Assembly: GCA_020846745.1 (NCBI GenBank)
Contig: JADLDI010000126.1
Location: forward strand, 1-59,239
Source of the DNA: Bryobacterales bacterium
Lineage (GTDB): Bacteria; Acidobacteriota; Terriglobia; Bryobacterales; Bryobacteraceae
DNA length: 59,239 nt
Direction of reading: 5' to 3'
Part shown: one piece after another, positions 27,320 through 35,768 of the stretch
Layout of the letters: every line of letters starts with the position of its first letter
How positions within the stretch are numbered: the first letter of the stretch is position 1
Notes under the pieces: generated by a model
Told to the model about the DNA's origin: nothing
Databases searched by the model: none
Seen by the model: only the letters and a program-made list of their open reading frames with translations
Position numbers and translations under genes: made by a program

Positions 27320-28288
27320 TCAATCTGCGGCCTCTTCCACCTGCTCCGGAATTCGGTTATGCATCCATTGCTGGACGTGCATATAGGACGGAACCCCCGC
27401 CACGGCGCCCACGGCCTCGACGCTCAATGCGGCAACGGCGTTGGCAAAGCGTCCGGCTTCCTCAAGCGAGGCGCCGCGTTGGACAGCCGCAAGCAGACCG
27501 GCGGCAAAACAATCCCCGGCGCCGGTTGTATCTTTGACATTCACCCGATAAGCCGGGCAGCGAATCTCGCGGTCGTGCGTGTAGATGGCGCAGCCGCGCT
27601 CGCCTAACTTCATCACCGCGGTCGAGACGCCATGCGCCAGGGCAAACCGTGCGCCTTGCGCGGGCGAGTCCGATCCGGTTATCCGTAACGCCTCATCCTC
27701 ATTGAGGAAAAGGAAATCGACATAGGGCAGGCACGGAGTCAAATCCTGGCCCCAGCGCCCCAGTGGATCCCATGTCGTGTCGAGAGAAGTAGTTAGTTGG
27801 GCGCACCGCGCCCGCCGCAGCATCTCCGCTCCATTGGCGCGAATGCCCGGAAGGATAAAGAAACTGGCGAGATGAAAGTGAGTGGCCGCCGCCACTAACT
27901 CAGGCGTAAACTCCACCGCATCTTGAAAGGCCAGTTCGCTGGCGCCTAAGCGGTGCAGAAACTTGCGTTGGCCCTCGGAGTTGACGATTACAACAGTGGA
28001 AGCGGTCGTCTCCGGCACAACCGCAAGTGCCGCCGTATCCACACCCGCGCGCGACAGTTCGTCTCTTACCAGCCGTCCGCGGTCGTCATCACCTACGGTC
28101 GCCACCAGCCGCACGGGTACGCCAATGCGTGCCAGCGCGATCGATGTATTGGCCCCGTTGCCGCCCACATGCGGGTCAATCGATTCGACATAAGTCGTGG
28201 CGCCCCACGGCGCGTCGTCAACAGGACGGACGAGAATATCGTAGACCACGCTGCCCGCGCAAACTACACCTTTGGGTTCGTTGGTCAT
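27320..28288 (-). CDS. PfkB-family sugar kinase
   Basis: 322 residues from ATG 28288; a start 24 bases earlier is possible but that ATG lies inside the previous gene. PfkB kinases phosphorylate sugars such as ribose, fructose-1-phosphate, tagatose-6-phosphate or 2-keto-3-deoxygluconate. The N-terminal substrate part reads HVGGNGANTSIALARIG and the catalytic signature near the C-terminus is DTTGAGDCFAAGLLA, with the catalytic Asp. The ATG overlaps the TGA of the MFS gene (ATGA), so translation is coupled. With the aldolase in the same unit, a kinase making a ketose 1,6-bisphosphate is the simplest role; the sugar itself is not determined. Confidence 0.9.
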   Translation of the reverse strand: MTNEPKGVVCAGSVVYDILVRPVDDAPWGATTYVESIDPHVGGNGANTSIALARIGVPVRLVATVGDDDRGRLVRDELSRAGVDTAALAVVPETTASTVVIVNSEGQRKFLHRLGASELAFQDAVEFTPELVAAATHFHLASFFILPGIRANGAEMLRRARCAQLTTSLDTTWDPLGRWGQDLTPCLPYVDFLFLNEDEALRITGSDSPAQGARFALAHGVSTAVMKLGERGCAIYTHDREIRCPAYRVNVKDTTGAGDCFAAGLLAAVQRGASLEEAGRFANAVAALSVEAVGAVAGVPSYMHVQQWMHNRIPEQVEEAAD

Positions 28289-29568
28289 GCCAGCCTTTCC
28301 CTGTTTTTCCACTCCACCGGTTCCACCGGTCCCACCACCACGCCCCAGCAGAAAGCTCCTACGAGTGCGAACGTCGCGGCAATAACGAATGCAGGTGGAA
28401 ACGAATGTGTCTTTTCAACGATCGCACCGGTCAGCCACGAAGCGGCCACACCGGCCAGGTTCCCCACGCCATTCTGTAAGCTGCTCCATCGCCCGGCCGC
28501 CAGCGGCCCGGCGAGCGTTTGTGTAATCGCCCAATGGTTTGAAGTGAACGTGCCGAATCCGATACAGCCGAGATACAGGAATACGATGCACGTCGTGAGG
28601 TCGCCGGTAAAACCGGCGGGCAAGATGATGGTGGCAAACGAAAGTCCGGAAACGACGACGGCCTTGCGAACTCTCGTAGCCGAGTAGCCGCGGGCAATAA
28701 GATGATCGGAAATCCAGCCGGCAGTCAACGTCGCGAGTGCGATCAAAATGAACGCGACCGATGACACCTTCGCCATCCCCTGCATCGAGAATCTACGCTC
28801 TGTTACTAAGTAGGAAGGCAGCCAGGTCAGCAGGAAGAACCAGTAATAGTTGCCGCAGAAATGGGCGAAAAAGGCGCCCCACGCGGCACGCTGCTTCAGG
28901 ATGTCGGAAATTGACGGGCGCGAAACCAACTGGGCGACCGCCGAAGCTCCTGTTCTTGGCATCCAGACGAACCAGGGCACAAGCCACACCAGGCTGATAA
29001 CTCCGAGGGCAACGAAGAAGCCTCGCCACCCGATACTCGCCAAAACCATGCCGCCGATGAACGATCCTAGCGCCGGGCCTAGCTTGGAGCCTGCGTCGAT
29101 CAACGAATTTGCCAGTCCGCGGCGTTCCGCCGGAAAGTCCGACGCCAGTATCCTCGAGTAACACGGATAGGCGACCGATTCCCCGGCGCCAAGCACGAGC
29201 CGTGCCGCGAACATCGCCGAAAAACTGGAGACAAACCCCGTAGCGACGGTAGCCACAGACCATAGAAATGCCCCGCCGGCGAGTGCGTAACCCACCGGAG
29301 ACCGGTCTGCCGCCCAGCCGGCGATGCCGAATAGTTGCAGCAGGGCGTAAGTCCAGAAAAAAGCTGAAAACAACGAACCCATCCGCTCCGGCCCCAGAAC
29401 GAATTCATCGGCGATTCGAGGCGCCGCCACCGAGAGCGTTCCGCGATCGATGTAGTTCAGGAAAATCGACGCGATCAGCAGGGTCAGCAAACCCCACTTC
29501 ATCGCCGGCATCCGGGTTTGGGTCGTCGTCACATCCGTTCCATCCATGGCGTCGCCTGACGCAGGCAT
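28285..29568 (-). CDS. MFS transporter of the sugar locus
   Basis: 427 residues with about 12 membrane helices, similar in type to the anion:cation symporter branch (MKWGLLTLLIASIFLNYIDRGTLSVAAPRI, RLVLGAGESVAYPC). The first ATG lies inside the end of the aldolase gene (40-base overlap); ATG 29547 or 29511 would shorten the N-terminus by 7 or 19 residues, and the hydrophobic part begins only near residue 23, so the exact start is open. It lies between the aldolase and the PfkB kinase, both overlapping it, so all three are one translational unit. It probably takes up the sugar or sugar acid that the receptor brings across the outer membrane. Confidence 0.9.
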   Translation of the reverse strand: MPASGDAMDGTDVTTTQTRMPAMKWGLLTLLIASIFLNYIDRGTLSVAAPRIADEFVLGPERMGSLFSAFFWTYALLQLFGIAGWAADRSPVGYALAGGAFLWSVATVATGFVSSFSAMFAARLVLGAGESVAYPCYSRILASDFPAERRGLANSLIDAGSKLGPALGSFIGGMVLASIGWRGFFVALGVISLVWLVPWFVWMPRTGASAVAQLVSRPSISDILKQRAAWGAFFAHFCGNYYWFFLLTWLPSYLVTERRFSMQGMAKVSSVAFILIALATLTAGWISDHLIARGYSATRVRKAVVVSGLSFATIILPAGFTGDLTTCIVFLYLGCIGFGTFTSNHWAITQTLAGPLAAGRWSSLQNGVGNLAGVAASWLTGAIVEKTHSFPPAFVIAATFALVGAFCWGVVVGPVEPVEWKNRERLA

Positions 29569-30530
29569 TCATTCACGCGCTGCATGTTCTTGACGCCCTC
29601 GGAAGCCAGCCATTCTTTCAGCGCGGCCAGCCCGCCACTTACATATGCGGTTACTCCGCCCTGCCAGTTGGCGCGCCCGCATAGCACACCGGAATACTTC
29701 GCGCCGGCCTCCGCCGCCAGCCGTAGTGATTCGGCGAACTCGTCGACACTCACCCCGGCACTCAAGTAGATATATGGACAGCCGGCGGCCGCGTCGGCCT
29801 GCCGGTACCAATCGAGCGCCTCCTCTCGCGCATACGCCAGCGTGCCCCGGTTGACGGTGCTTCCTTCTACCATCGAGACATTCACCGGAAACTCAACCTT
29901 CAGTACGTCCACCCGGTAGCGCGGCTTTGAGAATTCGCGCATTGTCCGCACCACCAGGCCCGGTTTCCGCTTCGCAAACTCGACGCTTCGCGGGTCCACC
30001 CCGGCCGGATCGTACACCACCGGTTCGAGCAGAAACGGCACCCCCGCGCCTTCGCACTCGTGCCCGATCCTCTCAATTAATGCGCACTTCTCGTCGTTTG
30101 CGGCCGGGTCTCCATCCGGGTTGTACGACAGCAGGATTTTGATGGCATCCGCTCCCCGTTCCGCCAGCCGCAGAACCGAATACTCAGGCATTAAGGCGAG
30201 CATCCGGTGCGGACGCGGGTTTTCGAAGCCGTCCGCTTCATAGGTCAACAGCAGCCCACACCGCGCGTCACGCTTTGATGCCGCCGCCAGTCCGTACTCC
30301 GGGTCGAGCAAGATCGCGCTCGCTTCCGAACTTAACTCTTCTGTCACGGCTGTTTTGAATTCGGCCAGCCGCTCATCCGTCACCTGCTCAAAGACGCCTG
30401 CTTGCGCTTCCGCGATCATTTTGCGCAGGCTCTTGCGTTGATCCATCGCTAAGGCTGCAATTACTCCCGTGTCGGTCGAGATCGCTTCCAAACGGCGGCG
30501 TTTATCGGAACTAACGGCAGCGGAGTTCAT
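29529..30530 (-). CDS. Class I ketose-bisphosphate aldolase, LacD/YihT family
   Basis: 333 residues from ATG 30530; a longer frame of 18 residues would cross the promoter. The fold is the LacD/YihT group, which includes tagatose 1,6-bisphosphate aldolase and sulfofructose-phosphate aldolase. The opening GVIAALAMDQRKSLRKMI is a family hallmark. The Schiff-base lysine is K211 in VDVLKVEFPVN, and DAIKILLSYNPD lines the active site. Lysine-based chemistry means no metal is needed. Product cleavage would give dihydroxyacetone phosphate plus a triose phosphate (or a sulfolactaldehyde in the YihT case). It is the first gene of the operon, behind the promoter at 30556-30584. Confidence 0.88.
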   Translation of the reverse strand: MNSAAVSSDKRRRLEAISTDTGVIAALAMDQRKSLRKMIAEAQAGVFEQVTDERLAEFKTAVTEELSSEASAILLDPEYGLAAASKRDARCGLLLTYEADGFENPRPHRMLALMPEYSVLRLAERGADAIKILLSYNPDGDPAANDEKCALIERIGHECEGAGVPFLLEPVVYDPAGVDPRSVEFAKRKPGLVVRTMREFSKPRYRVDVLKVEFPVNVSMVEGSTVNRGTLAYAREEALDWYRQADAAAGCPYIYLSAGVSVDEFAESLRLAAEAGAKYSGVLCGRANWQGGVTAYVSGGLAALKEWLASEGVKNMQRVNECLRQATPWMERM

Positions 30531-30555
30531 GAGCGGGGGAAGTGTGACATGGATA

Positions 30556-30584
30556 GGTATATCACTATCTACTGAACCTGTCAA
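30556..30584 (-). promoter_or_regulatory. Sigma70-type promoter of the aldolase operon
   Basis: On the minus strand TTGACA (30579-30584) and TATACC (30556-30561) are separated by exactly 17 bases. The predicted transcript would begin near 30549, about 20 bases before the aldolase ATG. The -35 box matches consensus at all six positions, the -10 at four. Confidence 0.65.
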
Positions 30585-30602
30585 TGTACCTGTATGTAGA
30601 TA
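30566..30602. promoter_or_regulatory. Candidate operator for the divergent GntR/LacI-type regulator
   Basis: Seven-base inverted arms TATCTAC (30566-30572) and GTAGATA (30596-30602) flank two direct ACCTGT repeats (30576-30581 and 30588-30593) spaced 12 bases apart. The element overlaps the aldolase -35 box, so a repressor bound here would block the operon; the regulator gene begins 34 bases to the right. The role is inferred. Confidence 0.4.
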
Positions 30603-30635
30603 AAAGGGGGATCAGCCGAATGGTAGAATGCCCCT

Positions 30636-31766
30636 GTGGACTCTCGCACGGCTGACCCTACCGAGTCTCCAGCCCCCCGGAAGCCTCGTTATCAGGCCAT
30701 CCGCGAGCAGTTGCAACAGGAAATCGAAGCCAAATCGTTTGCCCCGGGGCAGCGCTTGCCTCCCGATGCAGAACTTGCAAACCGCTTCGATACTTCCCGC
30801 CTTACCGTCATCCGCGCACTCCGCGACTTGGAGCAGGACGGCCTGGTCGAGCGCAAAGCAGGCTCCGGGACGTTTGTCCGATCAGCCGCCAAGTCGAGCC
30901 ATTATGTGTTTGGCCTTCTCATGCCCGACTTGGCGGAAGGAGAGGTGTTCGAGCCGATATCACGCGGCATCGCCAGCGCTGGGGAGACCGCTCATCATCG
31001 TCTCTTGTGGGGCGACCAGTTCACGGTGGGGGTCGACCGGGAACGTCAGGCTGAGGAACTAACCCGTTATCTCATCTCGCGCAAGGTGGACGGCGCTTTC
31101 TTCTCTCCCGTCGAACTGACTCCGCATCAGGATGATGTAAACCGCAGCATTGCGGCCGATCTCGAACGCGCCGGCATTCCTATCGTCCTTCTCGACCGCT
31201 GTTACATGAGGTTTCCCGAGCGCAGCAAGCACGACTTGGTCGGCATCGACAATCGCCGTGCCGGTTACAAGATGACTACGCACCTGTTGAGTGCCGGGTG
31301 TCGCCGAACTGCGTTCGCTACTCGCCCCGGTGCGGCCGCAACTGTCGAATTCCGCCGCGCCGGCTATCGCGAAGCCTTGCGCGCTGCGGGGCTACCGAAC
31401 TATGCAGGTCTCGAATTTGAGTGGGACACGGCGGACGTTGAGACTGTTGAACGTTTCATCGCGTCCACCCGCCCGGATGGGATCGTTTGTGCCAACGACC
31501 TCATCGCCGCCCGCCTGCAGCACGCGCTTTTGAAGATCGGCATTCGCATCCCCGACGACATCCGCATGGTCGGCATCAACGACGTAAAGTACGCCAATTT
31601 CCTGCCCGTCCCCCTAACCACCCTCCGCCAGCCCTGCGCCGAAATCGGCGCGGCGGCGATGTCCTTAATGTTGGAGCGCATCGAGCGGCCGAATATGCCC
31701 ACGCGCGACGTGCTGCTGGACTGTGAGATGATCGTTCGCCAATCCTGCGGAACCCTTCCGCGCTAA
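30636..31766 (+). CDS. Transcription regulator: GntR winged helix fused to a LacI-type sugar-sensing domain
   Basis: 376 residues with a GTG start at 30636. Residues 18-83 are a GntR-type winged helix (YQAIREQLQQEIEAKSFAPG, then LTVIRALRDLEQDGLVERKAGSGTFV). From about residue 88 to the end is a periplasmic-binding-like effector domain of the LacI/GalR kind (YVFGLLMPD, VDGAFFSPVEL, IPIVLLDRCY, GIDNRRAGY, PDGIVCANDLIAARL, IPDDIRMVGIND, PLTTLRQP). This is the AraR-like layout. It diverges from the aldolase operon and is its likely sugar-responsive repressor. Confidence 0.92.
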   Translation: MDSRTADPTESPAPRKPRYQAIREQLQQEIEAKSFAPGQRLPPDAELANRFDTSRLTVIRALRDLEQDGLVERKAGSGTFVRSAAKSSHYVFGLLMPDLAEGEVFEPISRGIASAGETAHHRLLWGDQFTVGVDRERQAEELTRYLISRKVDGAFFSPVELTPHQDDVNRSIAADLERAGIPIVLLDRCYMRFPERSKHDLVGIDNRRAGYKMTTHLLSAGCRRTAFATRPGAAATVEFRRAGYREALRAAGLPNYAGLEFEWDTADVETVERFIASTRPDGIVCANDLIAARLQHALLKIGIRIPDDIRMVGINDVKYANFLPVPLTTLRQPCAEIGAAAMSLMLERIERPNMPTRDVLLDCEMIVRQSCGTLPR

Positions 31767-31838
31767 TCGCCAAAGCCGCCGGGCGCAGACCCTGTCTTAA
31801 GCGCATCAGTCACGAGCCATTCACCTGCTACGCTCGTC

Positions 31839-31859
31839 AAAAGGTTTTGGTGACCTTTT
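31839..31859. promoter_or_regulatory. Inverted repeat upstream of the ECF sigma gene
   Basis: Perfect arms AAAAGGT (31839-31845) and ACCTTTT (31853-31859) with a seven-base spacer. It lies 44 bases before the sigma ATG. It overlaps a possible ECF-type -35 (TGACCTT, 31851-31857) that is followed 15 bases later by TCTAT (31873-31877), so it may be an autoregulatory site. It could also be a weak terminator for the preceding regulator gene. Confidence 0.35.
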
Positions 31860-31902
31860 CCGGGCCGGCCCGTCTATCCTCAAGGAAACGCGTGACGTAA
31901 CG

Positions 31903-32535
31903 ATGAGGGGAGACCCGGAAGTGACTGCGGTTGCGGGAGTTCTGAAGAGAGACACCCAGCGCGTGGAAGACGAAGCGTCCATAATACGAGCGGCCCAACG
32001 CGGCGATGAGCAAGCGTTTGCACAACTTGTGTATGCATACGACCAGGCAGTTCTCCGCCTGGCCTACAATCTGCTTCGGTCGCAGGAAGACGCGCGCGAC
32101 ATTTACCAGGAAGCGTTCCTGCGGGTACATAAGAATCTGCATACCTTCCGTTTCGATTGCAGCTTTCACACCTGGCTGTACCGGATTGTGACCAACTTGT
32201 GCCTTGATTACCTGCGCAAGAAGAAGGTCCGTAGAGAAGAGGCCGCGCAAGTGGAAACGGAAGAAGGTGTGAAAGACCGGCTTAGCCTCGTAGCGGAAAT
32301 GCGGGCCGAGGGCGACCCGCAGCGGCGGCTGATGAGCGAACAACTACGCCAGCGCATTGGCCAGGTCTTGGAAGAATTGACACCCCGGGAACGGGCCGTC
32401 TTCCAGATGCGGCATCACGAAGGCATGCGTCTTCGGGCGATCGGCGAAATGCTGGGCACGACTGAAGAGGCGGCGAAGAACTGTCTTTTCCGCGCCACAC
32501 AAAAGATGCGGGCAGCTTTAGGGGAATTCGTATGA
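31903..32535 (+). CDS. ECF-type RNA polymerase sigma factor
   Basis: 210 residues; a short sigma-70 family protein with only regions 2 and 4. Region 2 spans about residues 30-105, including DIYQEAFLRVHKNLHTF and FHTWLYRIVTNLCLDYLRKKK. Region 4 spans about 150-205, with LTPRERAVFQMRHHEGM and the helix-turn-helix LRAIGEMLGTTEEAAKNCLF. It directs transcription of an envelope-stress-like regulon when released by its anti-sigma partner, encoded next with an ATGA overlap (32532-32535). The downstream DUF4097-like and PDZ proteins are the likely first members of its regulon. A possible autoregulated promoter is noted upstream. Confidence 0.94.
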   Translation: MRGDPEVTAVAGVLKRDTQRVEDEASIIRAAQRGDEQAFAQLVYAYDQAVLRLAYNLLRSQEDARDIYQEAFLRVHKNLHTFRFDCSFHTWLYRIVTNLCLDYLRKKKVRREEAAQVETEEGVKDRLSLVAEMRAEGDPQRRLMSEQLRQRIGQVLEELTPRERAVFQMRHHEGMRLRAIGEMLGTTEEAAKNCLFRATQKMRAALGEFV

Positions 32536-33452
32536 ATTGCGAGCAGATCCGGGCCGAACTAGCGCTTTACTTGTACGGTGAGCTGAGCTTCGATGCCGAG
32601 GAAATGGTCGAACGGCACGTCGAACAGTGCGCTACCTGCCAACGTGAACTCGAAAAAGAACGCGTCTTGCACGCCGCAGTGGACCGCCTGCAACTCGAGC
32701 CTCCGCCCGCGCTACTGGCACAAAGCCGCCGAGCGTTATTCAACCAGATCGGCAATCAATCGCGAGCCCGACGGCCGCAGGTGTCGTGGCTCGACCGGCT
32801 GGGCGAACTGTTCACCCTGAACGCCGCCTGGTGGAAGCCCGCCGGAGCGGTTGCGCTGCTGGTGGTGGGTTTCGCGGGCGGCCGGTGGCAGACTCTCACG
32901 AATTCCAGCGCTACGTCGGGGTTGAGGCCAGCTCCTGAAGTGCTGGCGACGCGCGTGAAGAATGTTGAACCTGACCCGAGCGGCCGCGTCCGCATCGTGC
33001 TCGAAGAAACTCGCCAGCGCACGGTGATGGGCGCCCCGCAGGACGAACGGATTCGCGATCTGTTGCTGGCCGCGGCACAGGACCCTGGCGATCCCGGTCT
33101 GCGGGTGGAATCGGTGGAACTTCTGCAGAAGAGTCCGGTGGACCAGGAAGTGCGCAAGGCCCTGCTTCAGGCTCTGGAACGTGACGCCAATCCAGGCGTC
33201 CGTCTTAAAGCCCTGGAAGGATTGCGGAGCTTTTCGGGCAGCCCGGATGTTCAGCGGACGCTGGCTCAGGTGTTGCTCCGCGACGATAACGTGGGCGTTC
33301 GTACACAAGCGGTCGAACTGCTCACTCAGCAGCGTCCGCGCGAGGTGGTGGGTGTACTGCAGGAAGCGATGCAGAAGGAAGAAAACGACTACATCCGGTT
33401 GCGCACACAGCGTGTGCTTCGCGACCTGGGCGCGTCGGTCGATACGTTCTAG
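32532..33452 (+). CDS. Membrane anti-sigma factor with zinc-binding N-terminus and HEAT-repeat sensor
   Basis: 306 residues. The cytoplasmic N-terminus is a zinc-binding anti-sigma domain: MNCEQIRAELALYLYGEL and the Hx3Cx2C motif HVEQCATC (about 29-36). One membrane helix follows at about 96-117 (KPAGAVALLVVGFAGGRW). The C-terminal half (about 165-300), which would be periplasmic, is built of HEAT-like helical repeats with a regular DPGDPGLRVESVELL, DANPGVRLKALEGL, DDNVGVRTQAVELL pattern. It should hold the upstream sigma factor until an envelope signal acts on it. HEAT repeats as the sensor are unusual. The ATG overlaps the sigma stop. Confidence 0.9.
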   Translation: MNCEQIRAELALYLYGELSFDAEEMVERHVEQCATCQRELEKERVLHAAVDRLQLEPPPALLAQSRRALFNQIGNQSRARRPQVSWLDRLGELFTLNAAWWKPAGAVALLVVGFAGGRWQTLTNSSATSGLRPAPEVLATRVKNVEPDPSGRVRIVLEETRQRTVMGAPQDERIRDLLLAAAQDPGDPGLRVESVELLQKSPVDQEVRKALLQALERDANPGVRLKALEGLRSFSGSPDVQRTLAQVLLRDDNVGVRTQAVELLTQQRPREVVGVLQEAMQKEENDYIRLRTQRVLRDLGASVDTF

Positions 33453-33523
33453 CGAGCGCGACAGACCAAGGGGATCGGACAGCCACACGGCAACATCGGC
33501 GTGGTTGGGAGTTGAAAGGAAGC

Positions 33524-34681
33524 ATGAATCAGCGAATCACAGTAGCCGGTCTGGTGCTGGCGGCGGTAACCACTGCCACCGCGCAAACGGCCGGCCTTAC
33601 ACGGGAGGGCGAATACTGGGTGGAAACCCAGCAGGGCGTTCTGACGGCGGCCCCGGGGTCGCACCTGAAGGTCGTCTCACGCGGCACGGTCACAGTAACC
33701 GGCGACGGCGGGAACCAGTTTCTGTACACGGTACGCAAACGCGTTCGTGCCGCCACTGAGGAGGCCGCGCGCAAACTGCTGGAACGCACCCAGTTTTCAG
33801 CTCGCAACTCCGGAGACTGGGCGTATGTAGAGTTCACGGGCACGGGCGCGCGCGTGACGGGCGACATTTCGGTGCGCGTGCCGAGCGGGTTGCGCCGTGC
33901 GATTGTCGAGACTTCGTACGGAAATATCGAGGCCCGCGGCCTTAACGCCGAGTTCCAGGCCGTTACGGGAGGAGGTCAGGTCACGGCCGACCGGATCGCC
34001 GGCGCCGCCGTCGTGAAGACCGGAGGCGGTGAAGTGCGGATCGGCGCCGTGGGGGGCATTTTGCGGGCGAGCACCGGCGGCGGCGCCATTCGCGTTCAGC
34101 AAGCCGGAGCGGAAACGTGGCTGGATACGGCGGGCGGCGAGATCTCGGTCGAAAACGCCGGGGGCGTCGTTCACGCCAGCACGGGCGGCGGCAACATTAA
34201 TATCGAACGGGCCGAGGGCGACGTGTTCGCACGGACCAGCGGCGGTATGGTTACGGTGAATCAATCGGCGGGTGAAGTTCGCGCCGAAAGCGCGGGCGGC
34301 GGCATCCGCATCGGCAATGCGAAGGGCGTCCGGTGCGAATCAGCGGCGGGCGCGATCCATCTGCGCCAGGTTTCCGGCGAGTTGAAAGCCGTCACCGCGG
34401 TCGGCAGCATTCATGCCGAACTGCCCGTTTCCGGCGGCTTGGCCAACTCACTTTTGAGCACCAGTTCCGGTGACATAACGGTTTGGATACCGTCCAATCT
34501 GGCGGTAACGGTGAAAGCCCTGACAGAGGCGTCCATGCGATCGGGAAAGATCGTTTCGGAGTTCCCGGAAATCAAATTGAATACGTCCGGTGAGCCCGTC
34601 GCCTTTGGGTCTCTGAATGGCGGTGGCCCCACTCTGCAGTTAGCCGTCGCCAAAGGCACCATCTATCTTCGGCGCCGATAG
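33524..34681 (+). CDS. Exported DUF4097-like beta-strand-repeat protein
   Basis: 385 residues from ATG 33524, which has AAAGGA just upstream; an earlier TTG lacks a site. A signal peptide (NQRITVAGLVLAAVTTATA) is followed by a mature protein of short regular repeats with the pattern GGGxVxxxxAxG, for example VTGGGQVTADRIAGAAVVKTGGGEVRIGA split over adjacent turns. This predicts a beta-solenoid like the adhesin-type DUF4097 proteins often encoded with ECF sigma and anti-sigma pairs. It is the third gene of the sigma operon. A role in sensing or patching the envelope is plausible but not shown. Confidence 0.85.
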   Translation: MNQRITVAGLVLAAVTTATAQTAGLTREGEYWVETQQGVLTAAPGSHLKVVSRGTVTVTGDGGNQFLYTVRKRVRAATEEAARKLLERTQFSARNSGDWAYVEFTGTGARVTGDISVRVPSGLRRAIVETSYGNIEARGLNAEFQAVTGGGQVTADRIAGAAVVKTGGGEVRIGAVGGILRASTGGGAIRVQQAGAETWLDTAGGEISVENAGGVVHASTGGGNINIERAEGDVFARTSGGMVTVNQSAGEVRAESAGGGIRIGNAKGVRCESAAGAIHLRQVSGELKAVTAVGSIHAELPVSGGLANSLLSTSSGDITVWIPSNLAVTVKALTEASMRSGKIVSEFPEIKLNTSGEPVAFGSLNGGGPTLQLAVAKGTIYLRRR

Positions 34682-34704
34682 TCAGCAACAAAGGAGCATA
34701 AATC

Positions 34705-35757
34705 ATGGTAGCGACACTTAGTTCGAAACTGGCGCCGGCGCTACTGCTGGCAGGCGTGCTGTCGGCGCAAGAGGCCATAGTTCCGGCGGCTCCTCCTACC
34801 CCGCCAGCTTCGCCTATCGCGCCCGTTGCGCCCGTTGCGCCGATTGAAACGCTATACGAACGCTTGCAGAACATTAATCGTACGATCGCGCGTTTTGCGC
34901 CGATGCTGCCCCAACCGGGTCCCGAGCCGCTGCTGATGGAACCATGGCAGCCCGACCCGCAGGCTCCGCCCGCTCCGCCTGTACCCCCGTCGCCGCCCGT
35001 GGCGCTCCGCATGGCCGTGAGTGGCAGCTATCTGGGCATAGGCGTTCAAGAAATAACCGCCAATCGCGCGAAAGAGCTGAAGCTTAACGAAGAGCGAGGC
35101 GTCGAGGTCACCAACGTGGCCGACGGCAGTCCCGCCGAAAAGGCCGGGCTCCAGAAGGGCGACGCCGTTCTTGAGTATCAGGGACAGCGGGTCGAAGGCG
35201 TTGAACAGTTTGTGCGGTTTGTGCGCGAGACGCCAGCCGGGCGGAACGTTAAGTTGCTGGTTTCCCGCAATGGTCAGAATCAGACGATCACTGCTACGGT
35301 CGCGTCGGCCCGCAGCCGCGCTCGCGCCCGCGACTTGGTCGAGATGAGCGGCGAATGGCCCCCGCGCATAGACGTCTGGATACCGGATACGCCTCGGCCC
35401 AGTATGGCGTGGCGCAGTTCAATGCTCGGCGTCGAAGCGGAAGGATTGGAAGGTCAACTCGCCCAGTACTTCGGCGTGAAAGAGGGCGTGCTCGTTCGCT
35501 CGGTCATCAAGAACTCGGCTGCGGAAAAGGCTGGGGTGAAAGCGGGCGACGTGATCGTCAAAGTCGACCAAGCCAATGTCGACTCTCCGCGCGAACTCAG
35601 CGAAGCCGTTCGCGGCGCTAAGAATCGCAAGGCGGTTCCGCTGTCGCTCTATCGAGACCGGAAAGAGATGACCCTGACGGTGACGCTCGACGAGGACCGC
35701 TCCGAGTCCGACCGCCGCACCCCCGCGCGTAGCGTCCGCCAGCGCGACCGGTTCTAA
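34705..35757 (+). CDS. Exported double-PDZ protein without protease domain
   Basis: 350 residues. A signal peptide (ending LLLAGVLSAQ) leads to a proline-rich linker (about 25-100, PAPPAPPVPPSPPV-like), then PDZ 1 (about 105-200, SYLGIGVQEIT, GSPAEKAGLQKGDAVLEYQG) and PDZ 2 (about 238-330, SMLGVEAEGLEG, NSAAEKAGVKAGDVIVKVDQ). A basic tail ends RQRDRF. PDZ pairs normally ride on DegP-type serine proteases, but no catalytic His-Asp-Ser region is present here, so it should bind unfolded or C-terminal segments without cutting. It follows the DUF4097-like gene by 23 bases and closes the sigma operon. Confidence 0.9.
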   Translation: MVATLSSKLAPALLLAGVLSAQEAIVPAAPPTPPASPIAPVAPVAPIETLYERLQNINRTIARFAPMLPQPGPEPLLMEPWQPDPQAPPAPPVPPSPPVALRMAVSGSYLGIGVQEITANRAKELKLNEERGVEVTNVADGSPAEKAGLQKGDAVLEYQGQRVEGVEQFVRFVRETPAGRNVKLLVSRNGQNQTITATVASARSRARARDLVEMSGEWPPRIDVWIPDTPRPSMAWRSSMLGVEAEGLEGQLAQYFGVKEGVLVRSVIKNSAAEKAGVKAGDVIVKVDQANVDSPRELSEAVRGAKNRKAVPLSLYRDRKEMTLTVTLDEDRSESDRRTPARSVRQRDRF

Positions 35758-35768
35758 CTGAGCGCCAC

